Part shown: one piece after another, positions 13,689-21,775 of the stretch
How positions within the stretch are numbered: the stretch's first letter is position 1
How the letters are laid out: each line of letters begins with the position of its first letter
Source: Methanocalculus sp.
Lineage (GTDB): Archaea > Halobacteriota > Methanomicrobia > Methanomicrobiales > Methanocorpusculaceae
NCBI GenBank assembly: GCA_013329165.1
Contig: DUKV01000060.1
Coordinates: 1-41,392 of the forward strand
Reading direction: 5' to 3'
Length of the DNA stretch: 41,392 nt
The notes under the pieces: generated by a model
Database searches by the model: none
Seen by the model: the letters and a program-made list of their open reading frames with translations, nothing else
What the model was told of the DNA's origin: nothing
Program-made: the position numbers and the translations under genes

Positions 13689-14879
13689 ATGTATTCAATA
13701 GGTGAAGCTTTAGTTGGCGATGGGCCTGAACTGGCACACATTGACCTGTTAGTAGGAGACAAGAACGGGCCGGTGGGATCCGCATTTGCAAATGCTCTCT
13801 CACAGCTCTCGGCAGGACACACCCCGCTGCTCGCAGTGATCAGGCCAAACCTTCTGACAAAGCCGGCAACCGTCATCATCCCGAAGGTTACCCTGAAGAA
13901 GGGCGAGCAGGTGAAGGAGATGTTCGGGCCCGTGCAGGCAGCAGTGGCAAAGGCCGTTGCAGACTGCCTCGAAGAGGGGCTCTTCAATGGCATCAACATC
14001 GATGAGATCGTGATCATCGCCAGCGTCTATCTCGCACCGGATGCAGAAGATTACAACCGGATCTACCGGTACAACTACGGGGCCATGAAACTCTCACTCT
14101 CACGGGCATTCGAATCCTTCCCTGACGAGAAGACGATCATCCACGAGAAGGACCGTGCAGCACACGGCGTCATGGGCTTCAAGGTACAGCGGCTCTGGAA
14201 CCCTCCATACCTCCAGGTTGCCATGGATCTTGTTGACATGAACCAGGTCGGGCGTGTCTTAACAGAACTCCCGCAGAACGACCACCTGATCATCGAAGCA
14301 GGTACACCGCTGATCAAGCAGTTCGGCCTCTCCGTCATCGGCGAGATCAGGAAGATGAGGCCAAGCGCCTTCATCATCGCGGACCTAAAGACCCTCGATA
14401 CAGGCAATCTCGAGACCCGGATGTGCGCAAATGCCTCTGCTGATGCAGTCGTCATCTCCGGCCTTGCCCCGATCTCGACCATCGAGAAGGCAGTCCTCGA
14501 AGCACGGAAGACCGGCATCTATGCAGTTGTCGATATGCTGAATGTCTCCTCACCGCTGAACCTGGTGAAGGAGCTTGCCAAGATCAATGCACTCCCGCAT
14601 GTCATTGAGATGCACCGTGCAATCGATGCTGAAGGGAGCGACTATGCCTGGGGCGATATCCCGGCGATAAAGAAGGCAGCAGGCGGAAAGATCCTTGTGG
14701 CAACCGCAGGCGGCATCCGGGTGAATGTGGCAAAGAAGGCACTCGCCTCCGGGGCGGACATCCTCGTTGTTGGTCGTGCCATCACCGCAAGCAAGAACAT
14801 CCACCATGCGGCAGAAGAGTTCCTCGAAGAGATCGATTCAGAAGAGATCGACCAGTTCCGTATCATGACGGACTTCTAA
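13689..14879 (+). CDS. fae-hps: Fused formaldehyde-activating enzyme / 3-hexulose-6-phosphate synthase
   Basis: The N-terminal half (about residues 1-160) is Fae, which condenses formaldehyde with tetrahydromethanopterin; it carries the conserved His17 in LAHIDLLVGD. The C-terminal half (about 170-396) is Hps, an orotidine-decarboxylase-fold aldolase, with AGTPLIKQFG and the IADLKTLD acidic/lysine motif. In methanogens the fusion runs the ribulose monophosphate pathway backwards to make ribulose 5-phosphate, handing released formaldehyde to the C1 carrier. At 396 residues it is full length. It follows tRNA-Trp by 77 bp and ends in oligo-T tracts, so it is probably monocistronic. Confidence 0.95.
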   Translation: MYSIGEALVGDGPELAHIDLLVGDKNGPVGSAFANALSQLSAGHTPLLAVIRPNLLTKPATVIIPKVTLKKGEQVKEMFGPVQAAVAKAVADCLEEGLFNGINIDEIVIIASVYLAPDAEDYNRIYRYNYGAMKLSLSRAFESFPDEKTIIHEKDRAAHGVMGFKVQRLWNPPYLQVAMDLVDMNQVGRVLTELPQNDHLIIEAGTPLIKQFGLSVIGEIRKMRPSAFIIADLKTLDTGNLETRMCANASADAVVISGLAPISTIEKAVLEARKTGIYAVVDMLNVSSPLNLVKELAKINALPHVIEMHRAIDAEGSDYAWGDIPAIKKAAGGKILVATAGGIRVNVAKKALASGADILVVGRAITASKNIHHAAEEFLEEIDSEEIDQFRIMTDF

Positions 14880-14884
14880 CACTC

Positions 14885-14910
14885 TTTTTTCACCCCGAAA
14901 AACCCTTTTT
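14885..14910 (+). terminator. Oligo-T terminators after fae-hps
   Basis: T6 (14885-14890) and T5 (14906-14910) follow the stop within 31 nt, a typical archaeal terminator. The opposite strand has its own T runs further right for the converging FKBP gene. Confidence 0.6.
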
Positions 14911-15017
14911 CAGGAGGCATAGCCTCTTGGCAGAGGCGAAAAGAGTTCACCAGAGAAAAAAATCTCCGAAAAAATAGCAGGAAATATAGTCCCTAAAAAT
15001 GAGGATCTCTCCTCACT

Positions 15018-15449
15018 TCACTCTTTAATCTCAACGAGGGTCACTTCAAAGACGAGCGTCTGCCCGGCGAGGGGATGGTTTGCATCGAGGGTCACTGCAT
15101 CATCGTTGATCTCGGTGACACCCACTTCAATAACCTGATCTTCGCCGACCTGCACCTGGAAACGGTCACCGATATTCGGAGTGACATCCGGTGGGAACTG
15201 GTCCTTTGGCACCGGGAAGATCAGCTGGTCGTTCCGCTCACCATAGGCCTGGTCTGCGGGAATTTCAAGCCGCCGGGACTCGCCGGCTACCATACCTTCG
15301 ATACCCTGGTCAAAGCCGGGGATCACCTGCCCTGCACCAACTTCAAACTCGAGTGGTTCACGCTCAAGTGACGTGTCAAAAACCTCGCCATCTTCGAGTG
15401 TGCCTGTATAGTGGATCCGAACAACGTCTCCAATTGCTGCTGCTGTCAT
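15018..15449 (-). CDS. FKBP-type peptidyl-prolyl isomerase, SlyD-like
   Basis: This cytoplasmic folding helper isomerises X-Pro bonds. VRIHYTGTLEDGEVFDTS, FEVGAGQVIPGFDQGIEGM and the AYGERND segment are standard for archaeal short FKBPs. The region after AYGERND, about residues 75-130, is the IF (insert-in-flap) chaperone domain, and the chain returns to the FKBP core at HPLAGQTLVFEVTL. The length of 143 residues fits the family. There is no signal peptide. A TATA element centred about 25 bp before the ATG at 15449 suggests a leaderless message; it shares its upstream region with the ArfB-like gene. Confidence 0.93.
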   Translation of the reverse strand: MTAAAIGDVVRIHYTGTLEDGEVFDTSLEREPLEFEVGAGQVIPGFDQGIEGMVAGESRRLEIPADQAYGERNDQLIFPVPKDQFPPDVTPNIGDRFQVQVGEDQVIEVGVTEINDDAVTLDANHPLAGQTLVFEVTLVEIKE

Positions 15450-15470
15450 ACCTGAAGGCGTGTGGGTCGA

Positions 15471-15480
15471 TATTATAAGT
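15471..15480 (-). promoter_or_regulatory. TATA box for the FKBP gene
   Basis: ACTTATAATA on the minus strand is centred about 25 bp before the FKBP start codon at 15449, the spacing expected if transcription begins at the ATG itself. Confidence 0.5.
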
Positions 15481-15547
15481 AAGAATCGGTCTTCCCAACG
15501 CTCCCTGAAAGAGAGAATACATAATCAATGAGTGCAATTCTCTCAGC

Positions 15548-16306
15548 ATGGAGAAAAATCCTCTGCTGGTACAACACACAACCGCCCATGATTACCGGGA
15601 GAAACCCTTCGACCTTGCAATCCTCCCACTGGGCTCGCTTGAGAGCCATGGTGGCCACCTGCCCTTCGCAACTGACGCCTATACTGCCGCCATCCTGGCA
15701 GAAGAAGTAGCGAAGCAGATCCCGGGGGCAGCCGTCCTTCCGGTCGTCCCCTACGGCGTATCCGAACACTACCGTGACTTCTCCTTCACCGTCTCGCTCA
15801 GGTTCGAGACAGAGATAGCAATCATCGGGGATATCCTTGAATCCCTCCACCGGGAAGGAATCAGGCACGTCTTCATCCTCAACGGCCATGACGGTAACAT
15901 CGCACCGATCGAGATCGCATCGAGAAAGGTAAAGGTCGCCCATCCCGGGATGAAGATCGCCACGCTCGGGGCCTGGTGGGAGACGATCGCCCCCCTCCTC
16001 CCTGAGGGATTCTTCGAGGTCTGGGAAGGTCTTGGCCATGGCGGCGAAGGAGAAACATCAATCAGCCTCGCACTCTTCGAAGCACTCTGCCAGATGGACC
16101 ATGCAGCAGGACGGGTACCGGAGCTCCCGGATTTCGGTGAGATCAAATGGCTCTTCTCTGAGATAACCGATACCGGGGCAACCGGCGATCCCACGAAAGG
16201 GAGCCGTGAGAAGGGATTTATCATGAAGAAGGTGCTCGTCGATGCGATCGTCCGGATGCTGAAAGAACTCAATGCAACAGGCTGGAATTACGGATACAAA
16301 GCCTGA
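15548..16306 (+). CDS. arfB: Creatininase-family amidohydrolase, ArfB-like formamide hydrolase
   Basis: In archaea ArfB removes the formyl group from the first intermediate made from GTP on the way to riboflavin and the F420 chromophore. The metal-site motifs of the creatininase family are present: GSLESHGGHLPFATD (about residues 29-43), NGHDGN and GHGGEGETS. The length of 252 residues is right for ArfB (MJ0116 type) and shorter than many creatininases. The start at 15548 gives the family N-terminus; no good ribosome binding site is seen. It converges on the next gene with a 2-bp gap. Another creatininase-like role cannot be excluded. Confidence 0.75.
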   Translation: MEKNPLLVQHTTAHDYREKPFDLAILPLGSLESHGGHLPFATDAYTAAILAEEVAKQIPGAAVLPVVPYGVSEHYRDFSFTVSLRFETEIAIIGDILESLHREGIRHVFILNGHDGNIAPIEIASRKVKVAHPGMKIATLGAWWETIAPLLPEGFFEVWEGLGHGGEGETSISLALFEALCQMDHAAGRVPELPDFGEIKWLFSEITDTGATGDPTKGSREKGFIMKKVLVDAIVRMLKELNATGWNYGYKA

Positions 16307-16308
16307 GA

Positions 16309-17412
16309 TCAGATCGGGATCTTTGGGTTCAGGAGCACTTCATCCCCGCACCCGTGAAGCGAGACGGCAGCCAGCGCACCGATCACCCCGCGGCCGCCGG
16401 CGATCCTGATCCCTGATGCCTCTGCCAGTGACTTCGCCTCGTCGATATCAATACGATCAGATCTCGCTTTTGCCCCATAGGCGAGGAGCCGTTCAGGACG
16501 GGAGAGGCCGATCTTCACCGCAATACCCCAGTGCGGGGATGACGATTCTCCGGCAATAAACGAGGCTGCCTGGTCAATGATCCCCGGAATCTGGTGCTCT
16601 TCTGCTGCAAACTCGATCAGGCTGCATGAGTTGCCTGCCGTCTTCTCGGCAATCGCAGGCGAGAGCATCGCGACATGATGTGCAATCGGCATCACGCCAT
16701 CCATCCTGCCGATATGCTGGAGGAGGGCATAGGCGAGTGCAAATGTCGCACCGTTCCCTTCAGTATCGGTATCATCGATCCCGATCGCCACCAGCCGGAG
16801 CGCCTTTGTATAGACATACCCCTCAACGATATTGCCGCTTCTGCGGGTATGCACCGCCTGCACACCGCGCGCACGTGACATCATCTCGGTCAGGGAGTAT
16901 GAAGGTCCCCCAAACGACCGGATCGTCTGGATGATCTGATCACCATCCTTCCTGATTGCAACAACACTCACTGCCGGGAGTGGAGAGAGGCCGACATCCG
17001 CGGAAACATTTCCTAAATGCCCGCGTTCACGGAGGAGGGTCCCATCCCTCCGGACAGTGGAGAGGGCGCCGCCTGCCCGCCCGTGGTGGTGGCGGCAGAA
17101 GGCGGCGCAGCCTGAACTCATGCACTCATGGTAGATCTCGACGAGATCCTCATCACAGGTTGTGAAGATCCGTTTGCAGAGCGTCCGGGGGAGGGCAGTC
17201 CGGGCAATATAGCGTGCAGGCTCCCTCCCTCTCCCCGGAGCATCGAGAAGAATACATTCTTCCAGAACAAGGCGGTTCGTCCAGTCCTGTGCGGTTGATC
17301 TTGGGATACCGATCCGGCGGGCGATCTCAGCCACAGTAAAAGAGCCTTCATCCAGCGTAATTCGACGCATCATGGAGAGGATTTTATTCCTCTTCTCAAG
17401 CACCCCGGTCAT
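16309..17412 (-). CDS. Winged-helix protein with TiaS/DUF1743-like domain and Cys/His cluster
   Basis: The 367-residue protein has three parts. Residues ~1-60 form a winged helix-turn-helix (FTVAEIARRIGIPRSTAQDW). Residues ~79-110 hold a Cys/His cluster: Cys79, Cys86, then C97-x4-C102-x3-C106 with RHHH. The rest carries GIDDTDT (211-217), the phosphate-site motif of the tRNA-Ile2 agmatinylcytidine synthase (TiaS) family. It lacks the OB and zinc-ribbon parts of real TiaS. I think it is an uncharacterised methanogen family, possibly one of the 'methanogenesis marker' groups, but I cannot confirm which. The start at 17412 overlaps hom by 17 nt; an ATG at 17418 is an alternative. It is the last gene of the ACT-hom operon. 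Confidence 0.65.
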   Translation of the reverse strand: MTGVLEKRNKILSMMRRITLDEGSFTVAEIARRIGIPRSTAQDWTNRLVLEECILLDAPGRGREPARYIARTALPRTLCKRIFTTCDEDLVEIYHECMSSGCAAFCRHHHGRAGGALSTVRRDGTLLRERGHLGNVSADVGLSPLPAVSVVAIRKDGDQIIQTIRSFGGPSYSLTEMMSRARGVQAVHTRRSGNIVEGYVYTKALRLVAIGIDDTDTEGNGATFALAYALLQHIGRMDGVMPIAHHVAMLSPAIAEKTAGNSCSLIEFAAEEHQIPGIIDQAASFIAGESSSPHWGIAVKIGLSRPERLLAYGAKARSDRIDIDEAKSLAEASGIRIAGGRGVIGALAAVSLHGCGDEVLLNPKIPI

Positions 17413-18376
17413 ATGCATCTCTGATGAAGTTAAGATCGGCGAGGATCGCACTGGCGGTCGGATAGGGGCCGGCACCTTTTCCGATGAAGGTCACCTGCCC
17501 CGCCAGATCGCAGCAGACGGAGATCGCATTCAGCGTCCCATCCACGACAAGCGGGTGATCAAGTGAGATCACGCGGGGTGAGACCCGGACCTGATTTTTC
17601 CCAGGCAGGATCTCACCGATCAACCTGATCGTCGCACCTTCGGCCTCGGCAAGGCTGAGAGCTTCGAGCGTGATCGAATCGATCCCGGTGATGGCGACAT
17701 CATTCAGCGTGACATCCATCCCAAGGACCGTATTTGCAAGGATCACCAGCTTGATCGCAGCATCGATCCCCTTCACATCAGAGGTCGGGTCCGCTTCGGC
17801 ATACCCGAGATCACGGGCCTCCTGCAGCGCCTGCGGATAGGTGAGCCCCTCATCCCGCATCCTCGTGAGGATATAGTTGCAGGTCCCGTTTAAGATGCCG
17901 TGGAGCGATTGAACCGTATTGCCTGCGAGACCCTGCCTGAGCCCGGAGACGATCGGAACCGCACCGGCAACGGTCGCCTCATAGCCGATCATCACGCCCT
18001 TCTGGTCGGCAAGCGCCTTCAGCTCATGGTAGGCACAGGCGATCGGCCCCTTATTTGAGGTGACAACATGTTTCCCCATGGCAAGAGCTGACCGGATCGT
18101 CGAGAGGGCGGGCTCCCCTGTATCTGCATTCGTGGGCGAGACCTCGACAAGGATATCAAATGCACCTGAAGAGAGGATATCAGCACTACCGACTCCCGTA
18201 TCCCCGCAGAGACCCGTCTTCTCCTTCCGGGCAAGCACCTCCGGGATATCGAGGCCATCTGGATTGATGGCGGCAGAGCGGGAATCTGCAACAGCCGTGA
18301 TAACAAAGCCTGTCTCAACAAGCGCCCGTGCAAGCCCCTGCCCGACTGCACCGAACCCGATGATAGCGAGCCTCAT
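17396..18376 (-). CDS. hom: Homoserine dehydrogenase
   Basis: The enzyme reduces aspartate semialdehyde to homoserine for threonine and methionine synthesis. The N-terminal Rossmann motif GFGAVGQG (residues 7-14), VTSNKGPIA, LNGTCNYIL and the catalytic region DPTSDVKGIDAAIKL are all present. At 326 residues it lacks the C-terminal ACT domain of many bacterial forms. The preceding gene encodes a separate ACT protein and overlaps this one by 4 nt (ATGA), so the regulatory part is probably supplied in trans. It is full length. Confidence 0.93.
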   Translation of the reverse strand: MRLAIIGFGAVGQGLARALVETGFVITAVADSRSAAINPDGLDIPEVLARKEKTGLCGDTGVGSADILSSGAFDILVEVSPTNADTGEPALSTIRSALAMGKHVVTSNKGPIACAYHELKALADQKGVMIGYEATVAGAVPIVSGLRQGLAGNTVQSLHGILNGTCNYILTRMRDEGLTYPQALQEARDLGYAEADPTSDVKGIDAAIKLVILANTVLGMDVTLNDVAITGIDSITLEALSLAEAEGATIRLIGEILPGKNQVRVSPRVISLDHPLVVDGTLNAISVCCDLAGQVTFIGKGAGPYPTASAILADLNFIRDAYDRGA

Positions 18377-18888
18377 TCCATACCCCCGATTGGTTCAAGA
18401 ATGAGAATATCTTTCTGTTCTGCGACTTCACGGAGGATTCTGACCGCATGGAGCATCTCCTCGGGAGAGACGGCACGAAGTGTAATCTTGGCAGTTGATG
18501 GCTCGTCGATGGCGGGCATCACCATATGCAGCTCTGAGACCTCCGCAAAACCTGTCTGATCGATACGGTCAACGGTATCGGTGAGATCGGTATGCATCAG
18601 GTGGCCGATCATAATCAGCGACTGTTTCTGGAGAAGCCGCTGCTTACCGATCCTGACAACACCGCACCCACGTTCACGGAGGGCTTCGATCAGAGCATCA
18701 AGCTTCTGTTCAGCGAGTTCAAGGACGACATCCACTTTCAGGGTGTTCTCGGAAGTCGTCTGATCACGCTGGTGAATGATCGTAATGATATTCCCGCCGA
18801 TATCCGAGATCGGTTTTAATGCTCCAAGCAGCTGGCCCGGAGTATCCTTCAACTCAAGCTTCATCGAGATCTGCAACGCCCATTCCAC
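18373..18888 (-). CDS. ACT-domain amino-acid-sensing protein paired with hom
   Basis: ACT domains bind amino acids and regulate metabolic enzymes. The N-terminal ACT repeat is clear: ISMKLELKDTPGQLLGALKP, then GGNIITIIHQRD. A second, weaker ACT-like half starts around residue 92. The length of 171 residues matches proteins encoded just before hom in methanogens. I take the GTG at 18888 because the first ACT strand (LQISMKLELKD) begins before the inner ATG at 18864; a TATA-like ACTATAAG near 18893 would fit a leaderless start at 18864 instead. The ATGA overlap with hom implies coupled translation and equal amounts. Feedback control by threonine is inference. Confidence 0.8.
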   Translation of the reverse strand: MEWALQISMKLELKDTPGQLLGALKPISDIGGNIITIIHQRDQTTSENTLKVDVVLELAEQKLDALIEALRERGCGVVRIGKQRLLQKQSLIMIGHLMHTDLTDTVDRIDQTGFAEVSELHMVMPAIDEPSTAKITLRAVSPEEMLHAVRILREVAEQKDILILEPIGGME

Positions 18889-18947
18889 CTTATAGTTATA
18901 CTAGTCGTCTGCTGGTGATAAGAAGGATTCGGAGATCAAAAAAGAAG

Positions 18948-19661
18948 TTATTTCTTTGAGCCCGGTGCGCCGACAACAATCGGGAGCGAATATGCTATCT
19001 CACCAAGCAGCTCACCGGGGAGACCCATCACCATCTCGCCATCGGCAATACCCGAGTACTTCCGTGACCCATCGCAGCCAAGCGAGATATTCGGCTTTCC
19101 GCTCAAATACACCGTTGCAGTCGCATCAGAACAGACCGACTGGATCCCGGACATCTCCGAATAGATCCTGCCGCCCATCCGGTACAGGATAGCCTGTGCC
19201 AGCTTCAGCATCGAACGCGGCTCGGCAATGATCAGCACTACATGCGGCGAGAAGGTGGCTGATTCCAGTGGCGAATACAGGGTGGCATAGGTATCGCCTG
19301 CAGGCAGGTGGGGGACGTTCTCTATCGTCCGGCGGCAGGCAGCCCAGCTCTCGTATTTGCCGAGGGCAAAATAGAACTCGCCGGATTTGAGGGAGGGCGT
19401 CCGTTCCCGCAGTCCAAGCGCCCAGGCGCCGCCCATGCAGGCATGTTTCTCAGCGGTTGCATAGAAACATTTCCCCTCATTTCGTGCCAGTGAGATCATC
19501 TGGCAGTGCCTCATCTGCCCGTTCGCCTCTTCCATCCCCTCGGGGATTTGCTTCTCAGATCCTGCCAGCTTGATGGCAACCGGAGAGCCTTGCAGGCCGA
19601 GTTGTTCTTTCAGCAGTTTTGATATCGCAGCAAAATCCAGATCGGTTCGCATCTCATCCAT
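18948..19661 (-). CDS. DUF169-family protein
   Basis: DUF169 proteins are common in anaerobes and methanogens and have no settled function. This one is 237 residues, with the typical opening (LLKEQLGLQGSPVAIKL), a conserved cysteine segment (MRHCQMISLARNEGKCFYAT and EKHACMGG), and a late CDGSRKYSG segment. The conserved cysteines suggest metal or redox chemistry. The ATG at 19661 lies about 8 nt from GGGGTG; the GTG at 19670 abuts it. A perfect 22-bp palindrome with an embedded TATA lies upstream. No transmembrane segment is seen. Confidence 0.85.
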   Translation of the reverse strand: MDEMRTDLDFAAISKLLKEQLGLQGSPVAIKLAGSEKQIPEGMEEANGQMRHCQMISLARNEGKCFYATAEKHACMGGAWALGLRERTPSLKSGEFYFALGKYESWAACRRTIENVPHLPAGDTYATLYSPLESATFSPHVVLIIAEPRSMLKLAQAILYRMGGRIYSEMSGIQSVCSDATATVYLSGKPNISLGCDGSRKYSGIADGEMVMGLPGELLGEIAYSLPIVVGAPGSKK

Positions 19662-19695
19662 ATCGTTCACACCCCTCCATTTTCTACAAGACCCT

Positions 19696-19717
19696 ATTTA
19701 TCCTTCAAAGGATAAAT
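19696..19717 (-). promoter_or_regulatory. Palindrome over the TATA box of the DUF169 gene
   Basis: ATTTATCCTT-CA-AAGGATAAAT is a perfect inverted repeat with 10-bp arms in the 63-bp gap between nadK and the DUF169 gene. Each arm contains a TATA-like ATAAAT. It ends 35 bp before the chosen start, exactly where an operator or promoter would sit. Confidence 0.6.
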
Positions 19718-19724
19718 CTGATGA

Positions 19725-20546
19725 TCAAAGCCGCCGCAGTTTCTGCTCGACCTTCTCAAAGAAAGTCCGTTCGCTTTTGACAAAGAGGGCAGGATCAGCC
19801 GATCTTGTTACCTGGATCGAACCGGAGAGGCCAAGCGGCTCCACCTCGACCCCATCGATGACCAGGTTGGCGGGCTTTGTACTCTCGAGGCGGATCTCGA
19901 TCTTCCGGTCTGTTGAGATGATATGAGGGCGGGATGAAAGCATATAGGGGGCGAGCGGGACGATCAGCACCCCGTCTATCCAGGGATCGACAATCGGACC
20001 TCCCGCACTCATCGCGTATGCGGTTGAGCCGGTCGGCGTGCTGAGGATGATCCCATCGGCACGGAATGTCTCGGCAACATCCCCGTCGATTACAATCGAG
20101 AACCGGAGCATCTTTGCAGGCCGTGAAGTGACGATCAATGCCTCATTGAGTGCATCTCCGACAGGGCCGTGATCGCTCTCAAAGGCAAGGCGCATCCTCT
20201 TCTCCACCGGAAAGCCCGGTTTGAGGGCGGTGAGGAACTCAAGTGCATGGCCCCGCTCGAGATCCGCGAGGAACCCGACCTCACCCCAGTTGATACCGAT
20301 CACCGGGAGTTGCGGCTGCATCTTTGCAACAGCCCTGAGGACAGTCCCGTCCCCCCCGACCGCAACCACCAGATCTGCCCGGCCCGGGAGCTCTTCAAAG
20401 GAGATTCCGCCATCCCGCTTCATGGTTTCGGCAGTATCGTGTTCAATGAGCACCATGTGCCCGGCCATCCTGAGGTCATCTGCAAGCGTGCCTGCAAACG
20501 CAATCGCTTCTTCGCGATCGATCCGTGAGACGATGAAATACCGCAT
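19725..20546 (-). CDS. nadK: NAD kinase
   Basis: The enzyme phosphorylates NAD to NADP. It has the GGDGT motif at residues 64-68, the downstream NEALI loop with bound-ribose contacts, and the conserved ADGIILSTPTGSTAYAMSAGGP segment. The length of 273 residues is normal. It starts 3 nt after the stop of the FBPase/IMPase gene on the same strand, so the two are one operon. In some euryarchaea the two activities are fused in one protein; here they are separate but adjacent. Confidence 0.94.
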   Translation of the reverse strand: MRYFIVSRIDREEAIAFAGTLADDLRMAGHMVLIEHDTAETMKRDGGISFEELPGRADLVVAVGGDGTVLRAVAKMQPQLPVIGINWGEVGFLADLERGHALEFLTALKPGFPVEKRMRLAFESDHGPVGDALNEALIVTSRPAKMLRFSIVIDGDVAETFRADGIILSTPTGSTAYAMSAGGPIVDPWIDGVLIVPLAPYMLSSRPHIISTDRKIEIRLESTKPANLVIDGVEVEPLGLSGSIQVTRSADPALFVKSERTFFEKVEQKLRRL

Positions 20547-20549
20547 TCT

Positions 20550-21335
20550 TCATCTGAGATACTCGATCACTTTCCGGTGGATCACCGTATTCGTCGCTAC
20601 CATACACCCCCCGACAGAGACATCATCGGGGAAACTCACCGGACCGCCATCCGGTGCCGATACTACCCCTCCGGCTTCTGTGCAGATGAGCATTCCGGCG
20701 GCGGCATCGGTGATCCTGAGGGTATTCCTGAGATCGATAAATCCATCAATGCGACCACATGCGACATAACAGAGTTCGAGAGCTGTTGCACCAAAGAGAC
20801 GCCACCTCCGGATCTCGCTGCCAAGCCGGATGATACTGGCGGGGTCAAACTTCTTCCCGTACAGGCTCATCGCACTTGTATGCAATGACGAGACCTTCGA
20901 TACGGAGACCGGCACTCCATCCAGAAACGCACCGCCGCCCCGAACGGCATAGAACTCCTCACCTGAGGCAAGATCCATCACGTACCCCTCTTTCATCTGC
21001 CCATCAGTAGCATATCCAAGGGATATCGCATAGAAAGGGATGCCTGCAACGGCATTATAGGTACCATCGATCGGATCGAGGTAGATCGTCGCCTCTTCTC
21101 CCGGCAGATCAACATGACCGGCCTCTTCGCTGATCACCCGTGTGCAGATGCCTGCCTTCCTGAGATGATCGAGCACAAGCGACTCGGCAACATCATCGAT
21201 CACTTCGGTCGGTGTCTGATCCGCACCCATCCTGATCTCGGCTCCACCCTGCCCGGTACCGACGAGATCACGGATCTCTGCACGGAGCGGAATGGAGAGC
21301 TCCTGGCATGCGGCAAGGAAGGGCGTTTTGTTCAT
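20550..21335 (-). CDS. Bifunctional fructose-1,6-bisphosphatase / inositol-1-monophosphatase
   Basis: The protein belongs to the archaeal type IV FBPase/IMPase family, which serves gluconeogenesis and inositol synthesis. The metal-site motifs are SEEAG (residues 70-74), LDPIDGT (87-93) and the late ITDAAAGMLICTEAGG. The length of 261 residues matches the MJ0109 type. The ATG at 21335 is preceded by GTG at 21338; I take the ATG. The gene shares a divergent promoter region of about 57 bp with aIF5A and is followed at 3 nt by nadK. Which of the two activities dominates is not shown by sequence. Confidence 0.9.
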   Translation of the reverse strand: MNKTPFLAACQELSIPLRAEIRDLVGTGQGGAEIRMGADQTPTEVIDDVAESLVLDHLRKAGICTRVISEEAGHVDLPGEEATIYLDPIDGTYNAVAGIPFYAISLGYATDGQMKEGYVMDLASGEEFYAVRGGGAFLDGVPVSVSKVSSLHTSAMSLYGKKFDPASIIRLGSEIRRWRLFGATALELCYVACGRIDGFIDLRNTLRITDAAAGMLICTEAGGVVSAPDGGPVSFPDDVSVGGCMVATNTVIHRKVIEYLR

Positions 21336-21365
21336 CACTGCGTTGTCTTTATGTTCTTTAGATTC

Positions 21366-21374
21366 AATAAATTA
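21366..21374 (+). promoter_or_regulatory. TATA box for aIF5A
   Basis: AATAAATTA is centred about 23 bp before the aIF5A start codon at 21393, consistent with a leaderless transcript. Read on the other strand the same AT-rich core could serve the divergent FBPase/IMPase gene. Confidence 0.4.
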
Positions 21375-21392
21375 CTCCTGCGAGAAAATATC

Positions 21393-21773
21393 ATGAAAGA
21401 ACAGACAGAAGTTGGTAAACTCAAGGAAGGCCGCTACATGGTTATTGACGATGAACCATGCAAGATTCAGAGCATCTCCACCTCAAAGCCAGGAAAACAC
21501 GGTGCCGCAAAGGCACGGATCGATGCAGTTGGCATCTTTGATGGTGTGAAACGGTCGTTTGTATCACCGGTCGGAGCAAAGATCTATGCCCCGATCGTTG
21601 AGCGGAAGAGTGCCCAGGTCATCTCGATCGCTGCAAATACCGTCTCCTTCATGGATATGAAAGACTACTCAAACTTCGAGCTGAACGTCACAGACGACCA
21701 GCTTGAGCATATCGAGCCCGGCAAGGAGATTCCCTACATCGAGTCACTCGGTAAACGGAAGCTTGACATCTGA
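21393..21773 (+). CDS. eif5a: Translation initiation/elongation factor aIF5A
   Basis: This 126-residue protein is the archaeal homologue of eIF5A and bacterial EF-P; it helps ribosomes through proline runs. The hypusine loop STSKPGKHG places the modified lysine at residue 35, followed by GAAKARIDAVGIFDG. The SH3-like N-terminal and OB-like C-terminal domains are both complete. The ATG at 21393 gives the family N-terminus and lies about 23 bp after a TATA element. The gene lies 2 nt before an agmatinase-family gene. In Haloferax an agmatinase-like enzyme is needed to make (deoxy)hypusine, so the pairing is functionally meaningful. Confidence 0.97.
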   Translation: MKEQTEVGKLKEGRYMVIDDEPCKIQSISTSKPGKHGAAKARIDAVGIFDGVKRSFVSPVGAKIYAPIVERKSAQVISIAANTVSFMDMKDYSNFELNVTDDQLEHIEPGKEIPYIESLGKRKLDI

Positions 21774-21775
21774 AT

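Noticed and set aside
15473..16039. 188-codon minus-strand ORF opposite the ArfB-like gene
   Set aside because: The plus-strand product has all creatininase-family motifs; the minus frame has none.
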